Shown in pieces: positions 41,635 to 52,089 of a DNA stretch of 64,000 nucleotides. The notes beneath the pieces are model-generated. The model ran no database searches and was not told the origin of the DNA. It saw only the letters and a list, made by a program, of their open reading frames with translations. Both the position numbers and the translations under genes were made by a program. The stretch comes from Formosa sediminum (lineage in GTDB: Bacteria; Bacteroidota; Bacteroidia; Flavobacteriales; Flavobacteriaceae). The stretch covers positions 558,001 to 622,000 of the forward strand of contig NZ_CP041637.1 in the NCBI RefSeq assembly GCF_007197735.1. Direction: 5' to 3'. The first letter of the stretch is position 1. Every line of letters starts with the position of its first letter.

Positions 41635-44600
41635 TTAATTCCCAAAATTATATCGTAAAGTTAACCCCGTACTTAAAGTGGTTTGTGGATACGAGGTTGA
41701 AATAGCATATTCTGAGAAACTATAATCGAAATAGAATATTGCAGATAAGTTCTTACTAAAAGTATAATCTGCCGTATATTTTAAAGCCCAAATAGTTTGC
41801 CCTGAGGTAACTTGGGTATTATCTAAATCTAAATATCTTATAATGGTTTTATTATCTCTAAAAGACACATCTGCTTTCATGTTTATATCACTCACGATGG
41901 TTTGATTTGGACCAGCTAATTTTGATTTCATGCGTACATCTTTTATTCTGTACCCTAGCCCTAAAATGTATTCATTACCAATAATTTCAGTCATTAAATT
42001 ATTATCGAAACTTAATGATAATAATCTATCCTTTTGAAGTTCTGCCAAGACCTTGATTGAATTATTCATTTCGAAATCTATACGAATTAACGGACTAAAC
42101 ATTTCGGTTAAATTGATATTACTGTACAGATTTTTATTTAAATAATCTCCAGACTCATTAAATACATCATCATTTTGTTCTAAATAATCTACGGAATAAT
42201 CTACATTGGTATAATTTAAATTACTTGTAAATTGATTGATGGTATAAGTGGCGCGATACCCGTGACTTAAAGAAAATCTTTTAAAACGTTTTTTAAACCA
42301 GGCCATTTTCATAAATCCTGTATACTTTAAATCCCAGTTTGGCAGGGGTACATTTCTAAATGCTCCTAAACTAACATCGTCTGCTTCTTCTCCTAAATAT
42401 GCAGACAAAAATGAAGGTAAAAGTACCGCTTGATTTGTTTTACCAAAACCTAGGGCATAGCCATTAATATCGCCATCTTCAAAATTATCTGGATTTGTCA
42501 TATCTACTCCTGCACGCTGTGCTAATCGTCTGGATATGGTTAATCTGTTTTCCTTGAATTTATCGAATGCTTTAGATTCTGTCTCTGTACTTTTACCAAA
42601 ACTCTTAATCATTATAGTAGATACGTTGAAGTTACCATATGTATAAGGGGTTAGAGATTGGTATTCGTAATTAGTTCCGTTTTGATTTATAACATAGTTT
42701 TCTGCTAAACTTTCTGAATATAATCGGTTAAAAGTTAAATCTATTTTTAAGTCACTTACGGGCTCCAAATTTGCAGAGATATCTAATTGTTTATTATGGG
42801 TTTCTAAATATTGCTCGTTATAATCTTGGTATAAGGTTAACCAGCCTTTACTTGCTGCTAATTGTCTTACATCACTTTGGCTCCCTAAAGTATATCCAAA
42901 TGTAGGTTCTACTGTTCCAAAAAAACCAGGTGTTTGTAAATATCCGGGGATATAAGATCCGTTATTTTCTTGATAGTTTAATTGAACACGTTTTACCATA
43001 GTTACTAAATCTACACCTGCATTTAGCAACGTATTACTTTTGTTTTTTGCGGTCTGATTTACTGCTTCAGGTTTATCTTCTTGAGGAAGGGACCTAGGTG
43101 CTGGTCTTGATGAAATAGTACGCCCAGATGTTTTTTTAACCAAGCCTACATATTTATACAGTTTTGTTAAATCTAAAGACGTACTTATGTTATGCACATT
43201 TGCATTTTGTATACTGTTTCCTAAATCGTAAGTTTCTCCATCTATCTCTAAATCTCCGTATAAATCTGATCCTTTCTCCCACTGAAAGTCTCCTGTATAC
43301 GAGTAAGTTGCTTGCAAAAAACTTAAAAACGGTAATTTATATAATGGCAATTCATAATTTATACCCAATTGTTGGTACAATGTATTAGGTTCTCCCATAT
43401 CGAACAACCCATCCCAAACATCTAAACTTGCATCTTGTAACTCGTTAGCATCATCTGTGTAGTAATTCTTTACAATATTACTTCTTGAGGTAGTATAATT
43501 AAGTTGTAATGCTCGAGTAAGATTAAAACTAAATGCATATTGAAAATCAAATGTATAGTTACGTCTATACAGATCCTCTACACCAATATTTCCTTCTATA
43601 AGCTCTACTTCTCTATAAGTTTGCTTATTATAATCTCTTAAAAATTTAGAACTTACTGTAAAAGTAGTTGGTAGATAATTAAAGTTAAAATCTTTTAATA
43701 TTTTCCAATATTTACCGGTAAAGAGGGAATCATTTTTCTTAAAAGGTTCTATGGTTTTAGGCGTAAAATTATAGGCATAATTTGCACCTAAATTAATAGT
43801 TTCTTCTACAGAATTTTCAATATCAAAATCGTGATGATTCACTTTATTATACGAGTAGTTTAATGTTAGATTCTCTACATCGTAAAAATGAGGTTTAGTT
43901 TCTGTTGTTCTAATTTTTTTAACACCAATAAAATTTATACTCTTTCTCTTGGTATAATCTTGATTGACATTTAAAACTGAATCTCTATTATTTGTACTTT
44001 CTAATATAGCATCTAATTCTATATCCTGATAATATTCATCGTATTTTGGTGTGGATGTCTCTTCACTTACGCCATAAGTAAACGGAATTTGTAAACCCCA
44101 TTTTTCTGGTAATAACTGCCCTAAGTTTACATTAGCAACCAAATCGTATTGTACCACATCTTCCAAACTACGTTCTGTAGAGCTTTGTTCAATAGTTCCA
44201 AAACCAGCTGTACTCTGACTACCTGTTACGCTTACACTTGCAAAATCTGCAATATTAGTATCCATAGTTACAACTGCTGCCCAACCACCTTCACTATCCA
44301 TGTCAGACAAACGCAATTCGTTAAACCAAAAGGTACCACATTGCTCACTAGAGGAACCGTTTTTTATTCCTAGCATTAACGTCCTCACATCTCCGGTACT
44401 TGGATTTCCTTTAATACCTATACGGTGTTGTCCTAATACATATCCAGAATACGGATCGTCTACTAAACTTAATTCCCCATCTATTACATCGTAAAATGTC
44501 GGATCTTCACTAGTAAGTGTTCCTGCTGATAACCCTAGAGATTTTGCTTCTTGAAGTAAATCTAGTGCTATATTAATTTCGTTATCTTCTGGCCAGAGTG

Positions 44601-47600
44601 CTTCACTAGATGAACCTTGGCTAACTTCTAATGGCAGTTCTATTTGGTAATAATTCTCAGTTAAATCACTTCCCATTCTTATAAATGCAACTGGATGATC
44701 ACTTAAACCATTTGTACCATCATCTTCGGCATGAACAAACATTCTTAAGTTCTTATATTGGCGCATATCTAAATTTATGCTTTTATATACACCTCTTGAA
44801 TCTTCTACTTCTAAACCACATACATTTAAGACTAGAGACTGCTCATCTTGTTCTATTACGGTATTGTTACTGTATAATTCTTCTGGTTCTACATTTGGCG
44901 GAGACTCATAGATTCCATCATTTTCTAAAGTACTAATAACACCTACAGAAAATTCAGTGTTTTGATCGTCTGGAGTTACATCATTATCGTCTAAAGCTAA
45001 AGTATAGCGAATCCAATCACTTCTAACCAAGTCTAAAGATCCGAAACGAAATACGGTAGTGTCTGTAAAATCTTTAAGATAAATACGCGCAAAACGCACC
45101 GACCTTAAATCTGAAATCCCTCCAACTGCTGTCGCATTATCGTCTTCTACAGGAATTCTAAATTGATACCATCTTACACTCGTGCTTTGCCCGTTAGGTA
45201 ATGTTCTAGACTCAACTTTTATATCTTTTATATATTCACTTAATGGATTAGCTTCTGGTATATTCCCTACATCACTTGCATTATCTGGTAAATTTTGAGG
45301 CGTTAATTCTAATTCATATTCGTAATAACTATCTATAGTATTCATGGTGTTATCACGATTAATATCCTCTACATCAGGCAATGTTGTAGAACCTCTATTT
45401 GTATCTGTAAAGGTATCTGGAGAGTTACCATCCAAACCATTATAATATTTATAACGATCAAAAATTGTTCCTGTAGTATTTAAGTAATATACATAATTGT
45501 CGTTTGAAGGATCTGGTCCAAAATCCGATCCAAATGCATTTGCCTCTTCTATATCATCATACCCATCGTAACCTACGTCTTGATTGGTACGCTCTGCCCC
45601 TTCAGAATCAAAGGCATACACTAATGATTGATTTTGAGGAATTACTGTTCCCCATGCTGTTGTTGGTAATATAGATACATCACCATCGTCTGGCAAGCCA
45701 TTTTCATATTGTTTTTTCCCATCTTTAATAATATCTTCTGAAATATTACCTAGGTTAAATACCAATTTCCCTCCTGGATTAGAATCGTTTTCTTGAAACG
45801 GATCTTGTAACCAAAATTCAATATATTCTACATTAGATTGTTCAAAATCTGTCGTTGTTAAGGCTCTTGTTATTCCGGCCCAACTGTTTTGTGGATCTGG
45901 AATAACGCCACTCTTGGTACTAGGATCAAAATTGTAAGGTCCGCGTTCTTGCGGATAATATACTAAATCTAGGGTTGTAATTACTGTAGATTGACCTGCT
46001 GCTACATCTTGCTCAGGAAATAACTCATCTATATACACTCGACTTGTATATAAACTAGACATATCATCGTCGGTCATGTCTGACGGTCTTTCGCTAGTAT
46101 AAAATAAAGGATCGATAGTATACCAATTTAACATGGCACGTTGATAGCCATTTTGAATTCCGTTAGAATCTTCATTGGTATTTCCTGGAACATCTAAATT
46201 TAACGGTCTGCTTGACAAAGCCCAAGAATCTTGTGTTAGTAAAGAAATATCGCTTTGAGACCCTTCAAAATCATCTACATATACCGTAGATTCTCCATCA
46301 AAATCTGTTCCTGAAGCCGTACCAGGTAGTAAGTAGGCAAATTCACCTTGCACAGATAAGTTTGAGGGTACATCTGTATCTATATTTGGTAATTTATTAA
46401 CCCAACGGGTAAGAAAAGGAAGTTCTGTAGAGTAGTTTCCATTTATACCGAAAATAGTATTATTAATAGATTCTGAACTGTAACTGGATTTTTGCGTTAA
46501 AGGTTGTTCATTTAAATTTAAAATGGTGGCACCTAAGACAAATTTATCACTAAACTGGTGCTCTACATTTAACCCCATAAAGGTTTTGGTTTGTTGTCCA
46601 AACAGTGAATTATTTTCTGTAGACACTTGTATTGGTGTGTCTGATGCTTTTAGAGCTTCGTCTAAAATTTCTACCGTTCCCATTTGGTAGTCTACAGTAT
46701 AATCTATCCCTTCTATTAATTGACGCCCGCCTGCTGTAACAGTAACAGAACCTCTGGCAACATTATATGCACCTATAGAAATTCCATCACTTCCTGACGA
46801 GGTGTATTTACCTACTAATTGAAACTTATTCTTCTCGGCATAGTCTAATGCATTGGTTTTGGTGACTTGATATAGCTCATTATACACATATTTTTTCTGA
46901 TTCTCATTATATGTACTTGGTGTATCATAATCTGCAGAACTTGTAGCGATATCTAAAACATCAAATAAATACTCCCCAAAAGGTTCTACTTTGGTAAATA
47001 TAATTTTCCCTTCTGAAGACATAATTGTAATATCTTCTTGGTAATCAAAAAATCCATCTCCAGTAGGTTGCGAATCGCCATTAAAATCTAATTTGTCAAA
47101 ATGAAATAATCGTAATAAAGCTACCTCTTCAATAGATTCTCCATTAAAAGTTGTACCAAAACTTCCATTTACAGGAGTTATAAAGTTTAATGCAGATGCA
47201 TCTTTGTAATAAATATTTAATTTAAAATCTTCTTCTGTTAATTGGTATCCTCCTGTATCATAAATGTTCTTCATCATTAATTTCCATACTGGCTGGTTAA
47301 CACTAGTTGTAGAACTTTTTAACATTTTTAATACCAAATTATTATTAGTAACAACGGTTTGGTCTCCACTATCATCTATGGATGTTGCATCGACCCCATC
47401 GCTAGTAAATTCTCCAACTTGATATGTTTTACCTCCTACAGTAAATTGAAATGCTACAGCAAGAATATCGTCGCTATTTAAACGCTGGCTTAATGATATG
47501 TATCCTAACTGCGTATTTACTGTATAATCTGTATTTCTTATTAATTTATCTGCATTTTCAAGTTTAGAATAGTCATAACCTTCACTTGTCCCAGAAACTA

Positions 47601-48837
47601 GTATTCCTGATTGTACGGTTGATATTTCTCGTATTGCAGTAGATAATTGTGAATTTGCATTTCCAATTGCAGTCGGATCAAAAGCATTATTTCCGTTATC
47701 CGGGTAAGCTCCAGGACTACTATATACGTTAACTGACGAATTTATAAATTCGGGATTTGATTCTCCTAAATCTTGAAAGGCAACTATATTTCTAACATTA
47801 TCTGTTTCGTTGGTTCTGTTCGTTTTCCAAACTTCAATATTTGTAATTTGGATGTTTGAATTTATAAAGGGATAATTAGATAGTGCAGCATCATATTTTT
47901 CTCTAAAATATTGTGCTAAGAAAAAGTGTCTATTTTCATCATAATCTCTAGCAAACAATTCAAATTCTTCTGATGTACCTCCACCTTCCGAAATTACAGT
48001 TGTTGTTTCTGAATTTTGTTGAGAAAACACTCCTGTTACCGTTGTTTTACCAAATTTTAATTGGGTTTTAACACCAAATAAACTTTGCGCTCCTGTTATT
48101 AAGGAACTGTTTAAAGGCATACTGATATTACCAACTTCAATTTTCTGAACAATATCGTCTTCTGTTGGTGTATATTCTAATTTTACTAAATTTTGAAAAT
48201 CGAAAGTAGACTCTGTATCATAATTTGCAGTGACTTGTAAACGCGTACCCACTTTACCAAGTAAACTTAAACTAATTCGCTGGTCGAAATCGAGACTAAA
48301 ATTACTTCGGTTTTGGGGTGAGAACGAGGGATTATCTTGTTTAGAAAACAACACCCCTAAATCCATCTCTACCGTACCTTGAGGAATAACTTCTATAGTA
48401 TTTCCTCCAAAAACAGATTCAAAAAAACTTGAATTAACATAAAACTCTGGAAGCAAATTTTTCTTAGCGTCTTCTGCGCCTTCCTTTCTCCCATCAAAAG
48501 CATCAATTTTTTGTTTATAGTAGGATTTTAACTGCTCAGATTGTACTAGCTTTTGATACTCTGCAGGAGTTAAAATTACAGGATAATTTATATTAAAATC
48601 GCCAACTGTTTCTGTATAAATATAGCGATCTGTAAACGCATCATAAGTATATTTAGATTCAATACTTGATGGATTAGCCATATGTATACGCCCTAAAGCA
48701 TGACCAGTTTTAACACTATCTTGCTCTGTTTCGGGAACAACTTGAGCAAACGTATTGGTACTTAATAAAAACAGAACAAAACAAATAAGATAAAATTTTG
48801 TTGTGAAATTAATAGCGTTAAAGTGAGTTGTATTCAA
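41635..48837 (-). CDS. sprA: SprA, type IX secretion outer-membrane translocon
   Basis: A 2400-aa protein, the length expected of SprA/Sov. Signal peptide in residues 13-32 (LICFVLFLLSTNTFAQ), then a very large barrel interspersed with long Asp/Asn-rich loops and plug-like inserts; the last strand ends LSTGLTLRYNFGN. SprA forms the giant outer-membrane pore through which type IX cargo with C-terminal sorting domains is exported, and is needed for gliding in F. johnsoniae. It begins only six bases after the ruvA stop, so both share a transcript, and gcvH and vanZ follow. No frameshift is seen over 7.2 kb. Confidence 0.95.
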   Translation of the reverse strand: MNTTHFNAINFTTKFYLICFVLFLLSTNTFAQVVPETEQDSVKTGHALGRIHMANPSSIESKYTYDAFTDRYIYTETVGDFNINYPVILTPAEYQKLVQSEQLKSYYKQKIDAFDGRKEGAEDAKKNLLPEFYVNSSFFESVFGGNTIEVIPQGTVEMDLGVLFSKQDNPSFSPQNRSNFSLDFDQRISLSLLGKVGTRLQVTANYDTESTFDFQNLVKLEYTPTEDDIVQKIEVGNISMPLNSSLITGAQSLFGVKTQLKFGKTTVTGVFSQQNSETTTVISEGGGTSEEFELFARDYDENRHFFLAQYFREKYDAALSNYPFINSNIQITNIEVWKTNRTNETDNVRNIVAFQDLGESNPEFINSSVNVYSSPGAYPDNGNNAFDPTAIGNANSQLSTAIREISTVQSGILVSGTSEGYDYSKLENADKLIRNTDYTVNTQLGYISLSQRLNSDDILAVAFQFTVGGKTYQVGEFTSDGVDATSIDDSGDQTVVTNNNLVLKMLKSSTTSVNQPVWKLMMKNIYDTGGYQLTEEDFKLNIYYKDASALNFITPVNGSFGTTFNGESIEEVALLRLFHFDKLDFNGDSQPTGDGFFDYQEDITIMSSEGKIIFTKVEPFGEYLFDVLDIATSSADYDTPSTYNENQKKYVYNELYQVTKTNALDYAEKNKFQLVGKYTSSGSDGISIGAYNVARGSVTVTAGGRQLIEGIDYTVDYQMGTVEILDEALKASDTPIQVSTENNSLFGQQTKTFMGLNVEHQFSDKFVLGATILNLNEQPLTQKSSYSSESINNTIFGINGNYSTELPFLTRWVNKLPNIDTDVPSNLSVQGEFAYLLPGTASGTDFDGESTVYVDDFEGSQSDISLLTQDSWALSSRPLNLDVPGNTNEDSNGIQNGYQRAMLNWYTIDPLFYTSERPSDMTDDDMSSLYTSRVYIDELFPEQDVAAGQSTVITTLDLVYYPQERGPYNFDPSTKSGVIPDPQNSWAGITRALTTTDFEQSNVEYIEFWLQDPFQENDSNPGGKLVFNLGNISEDIIKDGKKQYENGLPDDGDVSILPTTAWGTVIPQNQSLVYAFDSEGAERTNQDVGYDGYDDIEEANAFGSDFGPDPSNDNYVYYLNTTGTIFDRYKYYNGLDGNSPDTFTDTNRGSTTLPDVEDINRDNTMNTIDSYYEYELELTPQNLPDNASDVGNIPEANPLSEYIKDIKVESRTLPNGQSTSVRWYQFRIPVEDDNATAVGGISDLRSVRFARIYLKDFTDTTVFRFGSLDLVRSDWIRYTLALDDNDVTPDDQNTEFSVGVISTLENDGIYESPPNVEPEELYSNNTVIEQDEQSLVLNVCGLEVEDSRGVYKSINLDMRQYKNLRMFVHAEDDGTNGLSDHPVAFIRMGSDLTENYYQIELPLEVSQGSSSEALWPEDNEINIALDLLQEAKSLGLSAGTLTSEDPTFYDVIDGELSLVDDPYSGYVLGQHRIGIKGNPSTGDVRTLMLGIKNGSSSEQCGTFWFNELRLSDMDSEGGWAAVVTMDTNIADFASVSVTGSQSTAGFGTIEQSSTERSLEDVVQYDLVANVNLGQLLPEKWGLQIPFTYGVSEETSTPKYDEYYQDIELDAILESTNNRDSVLNVNQDYTKRKSINFIGVKKIRTTETKPHFYDVENLTLNYSYNKVNHHDFDIENSVEETINLGANYAYNFTPKTIEPFKKNDSLFTGKYWKILKDFNFNYLPTTFTVSSKFLRDYNKQTYREVELIEGNIGVEDLYRRNYTFDFQYAFSFNLTRALQLNYTTSRSNIVKNYYTDDANELQDASLDVWDGLFDMGEPNTLYQQLGINYELPLYKLPFLSFLQATYSYTGDFQWEKGSDLYGDLEIDGETYDLGNSIQNANVHNISTSLDLTKLYKYVGLVKKTSGRTISSRPAPRSLPQEDKPEAVNQTAKNKSNTLLNAGVDLVTMVKRVQLNYQENNGSYIPGYLQTPGFFGTVEPTFGYTLGSQSDVRQLAASKGWLTLYQDYNEQYLETHNKQLDISANLEPVSDLKIDLTFNRLYSESLAENYVINQNGTNYEYQSLTPYTYGNFNVSTIMIKSFGKSTETESKAFDKFKENRLTISRRLAQRAGVDMTNPDNFEDGDINGYALGFGKTNQAVLLPSFLSAYLGEEADDVSLGAFRNVPLPNWDLKYTGFMKMAWFKKRFKRFSLSHGYRATYTINQFTSNLNYTNVDYSVDYLEQNDDVFNESGDYLNKNLYSNINLTEMFSPLIRIDFEMNNSIKVLAELQKDRLLSLSFDNNLMTEIIGNEYILGLGYRIKDVRMKSKLAGPNQTIVSDINMKADVSFRDNKTIIRYLDLDNTQVTSGQTIWALKYTADYTFSKNLSAIFYFDYSFSEYAISTSYPQTTLSTGLTLRYNFGN

Positions 48838-48843
48838 AATTTC

Positions 48844-49425
48844 TTATAAATTTTTTAAAGCTTGTTTTATGATGGATTCTACCGAAGCATCTGGTTCTGC
48901 CTTTAAAATTTTATCGACAGCACGTTCGGCCTGTTTCTTAACAAAACCAAGAACTTCTAAAGCAGATAACGCTTCATCTTTGTTGGTATTGTTTGCAGAG
49001 ACAGAAACTTCATCAATATCGTAAATCTTTAAAACTTTATCTTTTAAATCTATAATTACACGTTGTGCCGTTTTTACTCCAATCCCTTTAATAGACTGGA
49101 TTAAGGCAACATCTTCTTTTGCAATACCTTCGCGTACTTGTTTAGGTGTTAAAGAAGATAGCATAGTACGGGCTGTCCCGGCACCTATACCACTTACAGA
49201 AATTAGTAATCTAAACATATCACGTTCAGCAATAGAAGAAAACCCATATAAGGTATGGGAATCTTCTTTTACTAAAAGTTGAGTATATAATTTTATGTTT
49301 TCCTGATCAGGAATTTGAGAATAAGTATGTAGAGAAATGTTTAGAAAATAGCCCACACCATGACAATCTATAACGACATCGGTTGGATTTTTTTCTACCA
49401 ATTTCCCATGAATATGTGAAATCAT
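48844..49425 (-). CDS. ruvA: Holliday junction helicase subunit RuvA
   Basis: A 193-aa protein with an N-terminal OB fold (MISHIHGKLVEKNPTDVVID), two helix-hairpin-helix motifs (VSGIGAGTARTML and IKGIGVKTAQRVI) and the C-terminal domain III that contacts RuvB (ALEVLGFVKKQAERAVDKIL). It binds four-way junctions and positions RuvB, encoded at 56.3-57.3 kb. It is the first gene of the sprA unit. A -7 box lies 22 bases upstream of the ATG at 49425. Confidence 0.96.
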   Translation of the reverse strand: MISHIHGKLVEKNPTDVVIDCHGVGYFLNISLHTYSQIPDQENIKLYTQLLVKEDSHTLYGFSSIAERDMFRLLISVSGIGAGTARTMLSSLTPKQVREGIAKEDVALIQSIKGIGVKTAQRVIIDLKDKVLKIYDIDEVSVSANNTNKDEALSALEVLGFVKKQAERAVDKILKAEPDASVESIIKQALKNL

Positions 49426-49446
49426 TTGTTGGTTTTGTTATAACTC

Positions 49447-49454
49447 CAAATGTA
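49447..49454 (-). promoter_or_regulatory. -7 box (TACATTTG) of ruvA-sprA
   Basis: TAnnTTTG match on the minus strand, giving a leader of about 15 bases to the ruvA ATG. No TTTG at -33 spacing. Confidence 0.4.
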
Positions 49455-49500
49455 ACATTTTTTTTCACATATTAAATCACTGTGTGTTAATCATTACGAC

Positions 49501-51774
49501 TTAACGTTTAAGCTTTTGCTGCGCATCTACTACTGCTATAGCCGTCATGTTTACAATCTCATCTACGCTTGCTCCTAATTGTAAAATATGCACAGGTTTA
49601 CGCATCCCTAGCATGATTGGCCCAATAGACTCGGCATTGTTTAAAGCTTTAAGCATTTTATAAGTAATATTTGCTGAATCTAGATTTGGAAAAATTAATG
49701 TATTTACCTTGCGTCCAGCTAATTTTGAAAATGGGAATTTCTCTTGAAGCAGGTCGTTATTTAAAGCAAAATCGGTTTGCACTTCACCATCGACTACCAA
49801 ATTTGGATATTGTCTGTGCAAAAAGGCTACTGCTTCTCGTATTTTAGATGCTCCAGGATTATCAGACGATCCGAAATTTGAATATGAAGTCATTGCTATT
49901 ACAGGATCTAAACCAAACATTTTTACAGCTTGAGCCGTCATGGTTGTAATAGTTGCTAGATCTTTTGCAGACGGATCTATATTAATAGCCGTATCACTTA
50001 AAAACATTGGTCCGCGTTGTGTCATCATTAGATTTGTAGTAGCAACACGTGTTGCACCTTTAGCCATACCTATAACTTCTAACATAGGTTTTACCACTCT
50101 AGGATATGCTCTAGAAAATCCTGAAATTAAAGCATCTGCATCGCCTTGGCTAACCATCATAGCTGCAAAATAATTACGCTCTCGCATTAAGCTTTCTGCC
50201 GAATAGTAAGTGACACCACGACGTTTACGTTGTTCCCAATAGACTTTAGCGTAACGCGATTTGCGTTCTTGTTCTTCGTCAGATTTTGGATCGATAATTT
50301 CTAAATCCTCATTAAATTCAATGTCTTCCATTAAAGCTTTAATGGTATCGCGTCTACCTAATAAAATAGGAACTGCGATTCCTTCTTCAAATGCAATTTG
50401 TGCTGCTTTTAGAACTTCTATTCTATCTGCTTCAGCAAAAACCACACGTTTTGGGTTCATTTTTGCGCGATTAAATAGTAATTTTATTAATTTATTATCT
50501 GTTCCTAAACGGCTTTCTAATTCTGTTTCGTAATGCTCCCAATTTAAAATAGGTTCTTTTGCAACACCACTTTCCATTGCTGCTTTAGCAACTGCTGGCG
50601 GAATTTTAGCAATTAATCTAGGATCGAAGGGCTTTGGAATTATATAATCTTTACCAAATGTTAATCGAGTTTCTCCATAGGCTATATTCACCTGTTCAGG
50701 TACTGGTTCTTTAGCCAATTCGGCTAAGGCAACAACAGCTGCCATTTTCATGGCTTCGTTAATTTTAGTGGCACGCACATCTAAAGCGCCTCTAAAAATA
50801 AATGGAAATCCGAGAACGTTATTTACTTGATTAGGATGATCGCTTCGTCCAGTAGCCATAATAATATCGTCTCGTGTATCAATAGCAAGCTGATACTCAA
50901 TTTCTGGGTCTGGATTGGCCATGGCAAATACAATTGGGTTGTCTGCCATTAGTAATAACATCTCTGGTGTAACCACATCGGCCATAGAAAGTCCAATAAA
51001 AACATCGGCATCTTTCATCGCATCAGTTAGAGTGTTAATGTCGCGATCTGTTGCAAATTCTGATTTTTCTGAAGTTAAATTTTCACGATCTTGACGTATT
51101 ACACCTTTACTATCGCACATTACAATATTTTCTCTGCGTGCTCCAAAGGCTTGATATAAACGTGTACAAGAAATAGCTGCTGCTCCTGCACCGCTAATAA
51201 CTATTTTAACGTCTTCAATTTTCTTATTCGAAATTTCTAAAGCATTAATTAAAGCAGCTGCCGAAATTATGGCTGTCCCATGTTGGTCGTCATGCATCAC
51301 AGGGATATCTAATTCAGCTTTTAAACGACGTTCAATTTCGAATGCTTCTGGTGCTTTAATATCTTCTAAATTAATTCCTCCAAAAGTTGGAGCAATCATT
51401 TTAACTGTCTGTATAAATTCTTCTACATTTTCGGTATCCACTTCAATATCAAACACGTCTATATCGGCAAAGATTTTAAACAATAACCCTTTACCTTCCA
51501 TGACTGGTTTAGATGCTTCTGGTCCAATATTTCCTAGACCTAAAACCGCAGTACCATTAGAAATTACGGCTACAAGATTACCTTTTGTAGTATATTTATA
51601 AGCGTTTTCTTTGTCTTTTGCTATTTCTAAACAAGGCTCTGCAACTCCTGGCGAATACGCTAGTGCTAAGTCTCTTTGGGTAGCATATTTTTTAGTTGGA
51701 ACAACTTTTATTTTTCCTGGCGTTGGTTTCGCGTGGTAAATTAGTGCTTCTCTTCTTTTGCTTTGTTTACTCAT
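49501..51774 (-). CDS. maeB: NADP-dependent malic enzyme, MaeB type
   Basis: A 757-aa fusion: malic enzyme N-terminal and NAD-binding domains (residues 1 to about 420; YSPGVAEPCLEI, GNIGPEASKPVMEGKG, HDDQHGTAII, VISGAGAAAISC) followed by a phosphotransacetylase-like domain (about 430-757; RVVFAEADRIEVLKAAQIA, ISGFSRAYPRVVKP). It decarboxylates malate to pyruvate with NADP reduction. The phosphotransacetylase part is regulatory (acetyl-CoA sensing) in E. coli MaeB. It lies 75 bases upstream of ruvA, with its own -7 box. Confidence 0.96.
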   Translation of the reverse strand: MSKQSKRREALIYHAKPTPGKIKVVPTKKYATQRDLALAYSPGVAEPCLEIAKDKENAYKYTTKGNLVAVISNGTAVLGLGNIGPEASKPVMEGKGLLFKIFADIDVFDIEVDTENVEEFIQTVKMIAPTFGGINLEDIKAPEAFEIERRLKAELDIPVMHDDQHGTAIISAAALINALEISNKKIEDVKIVISGAGAAAISCTRLYQAFGARRENIVMCDSKGVIRQDRENLTSEKSEFATDRDINTLTDAMKDADVFIGLSMADVVTPEMLLLMADNPIVFAMANPDPEIEYQLAIDTRDDIIMATGRSDHPNQVNNVLGFPFIFRGALDVRATKINEAMKMAAVVALAELAKEPVPEQVNIAYGETRLTFGKDYIIPKPFDPRLIAKIPPAVAKAAMESGVAKEPILNWEHYETELESRLGTDNKLIKLLFNRAKMNPKRVVFAEADRIEVLKAAQIAFEEGIAVPILLGRRDTIKALMEDIEFNEDLEIIDPKSDEEQERKSRYAKVYWEQRKRRGVTYYSAESLMRERNYFAAMMVSQGDADALISGFSRAYPRVVKPMLEVIGMAKGATRVATTNLMMTQRGPMFLSDTAINIDPSAKDLATITTMTAQAVKMFGLDPVIAMTSYSNFGSSDNPGASKIREAVAFLHRQYPNLVVDGEVQTDFALNNDLLQEKFPFSKLAGRKVNTLIFPNLDSANITYKMLKALNNAESIGPIMLGMRKPVHILQLGASVDEIVNMTAIAVVDAQQKLKR

Positions 51775-51796
51775 AGTTATTGGTATTATAGACTAA

Positions 51797-51804
51797 CAAA
51801 TGTA
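51797..51804 (-). promoter_or_regulatory. -7 box (TACATTTG) of maeB
   Basis: TAnnTTTG match on the minus strand 23 bases from the maeB ATG, predicting a leader of about 16 bases. Identical octamer to the ruvA and gcvH boxes. No -33 TTTG seen. Confidence 0.45.
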
Positions 51805-52032
51805 AGAATCATAACGGTTAAACTCTAATCTATTTTTTACGAAAACGATATTGTTTTATTAATTTAACAATACTCTTCTCTTTATTTAAGAATACCATTT
51901 ATTATTTAACAAAAAACTAAAAAGGCTTAAATATTTTCAATTGTTTTTATAAATATTACAGAGTGGTTATGAGTTAAAAATCTATAGTGTATAAGTTAAA
52001 TAAAAGTTTAAAAGCAACTAATTTTATGCGAT

Positions 52033-52061
52033 ATTTAAGACATTCGTATACGATCTTAAAT
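52033..52061 (+). promoter_or_regulatory. Hairpin enclosing a palindrome, upstream of the POTRA-barrel gene
   Basis: ATTTAAGA (52033-52040) pairs with TCTTAAAT (52054-52061); between them, after a three-base bulge, sits the palindrome TCGTATACGA. The element ends 28 bases before the ATG at 52090, so it is either an operator or an RNA leader structure. Confidence 0.45.
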
Positions 52062-52089
52062 TACTTCTGAATTAAATATCTTAACATTA

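Larger units (their letters stand above)
51775..52089. other. 315-base divergent gap between maeB and the POTRA-barrel gene
   Basis: No coding frame. It holds the maeB -7 box (51797-51804), an inverted repeat TATTGTT (51849-51855) / AACAATA (51866-51872) with a 10-base loop, and a hairpin at 52033-52061 close to the rightward gene. No TAnnTTTG box was found for that rightward gene. Confidence 0.55.

Noticed and set aside
43164-44936. Several short plus-strand frames inside sprA
   Set aside because: They are antisense shadows of a very long gene, with no start signals or protein-like patterns.
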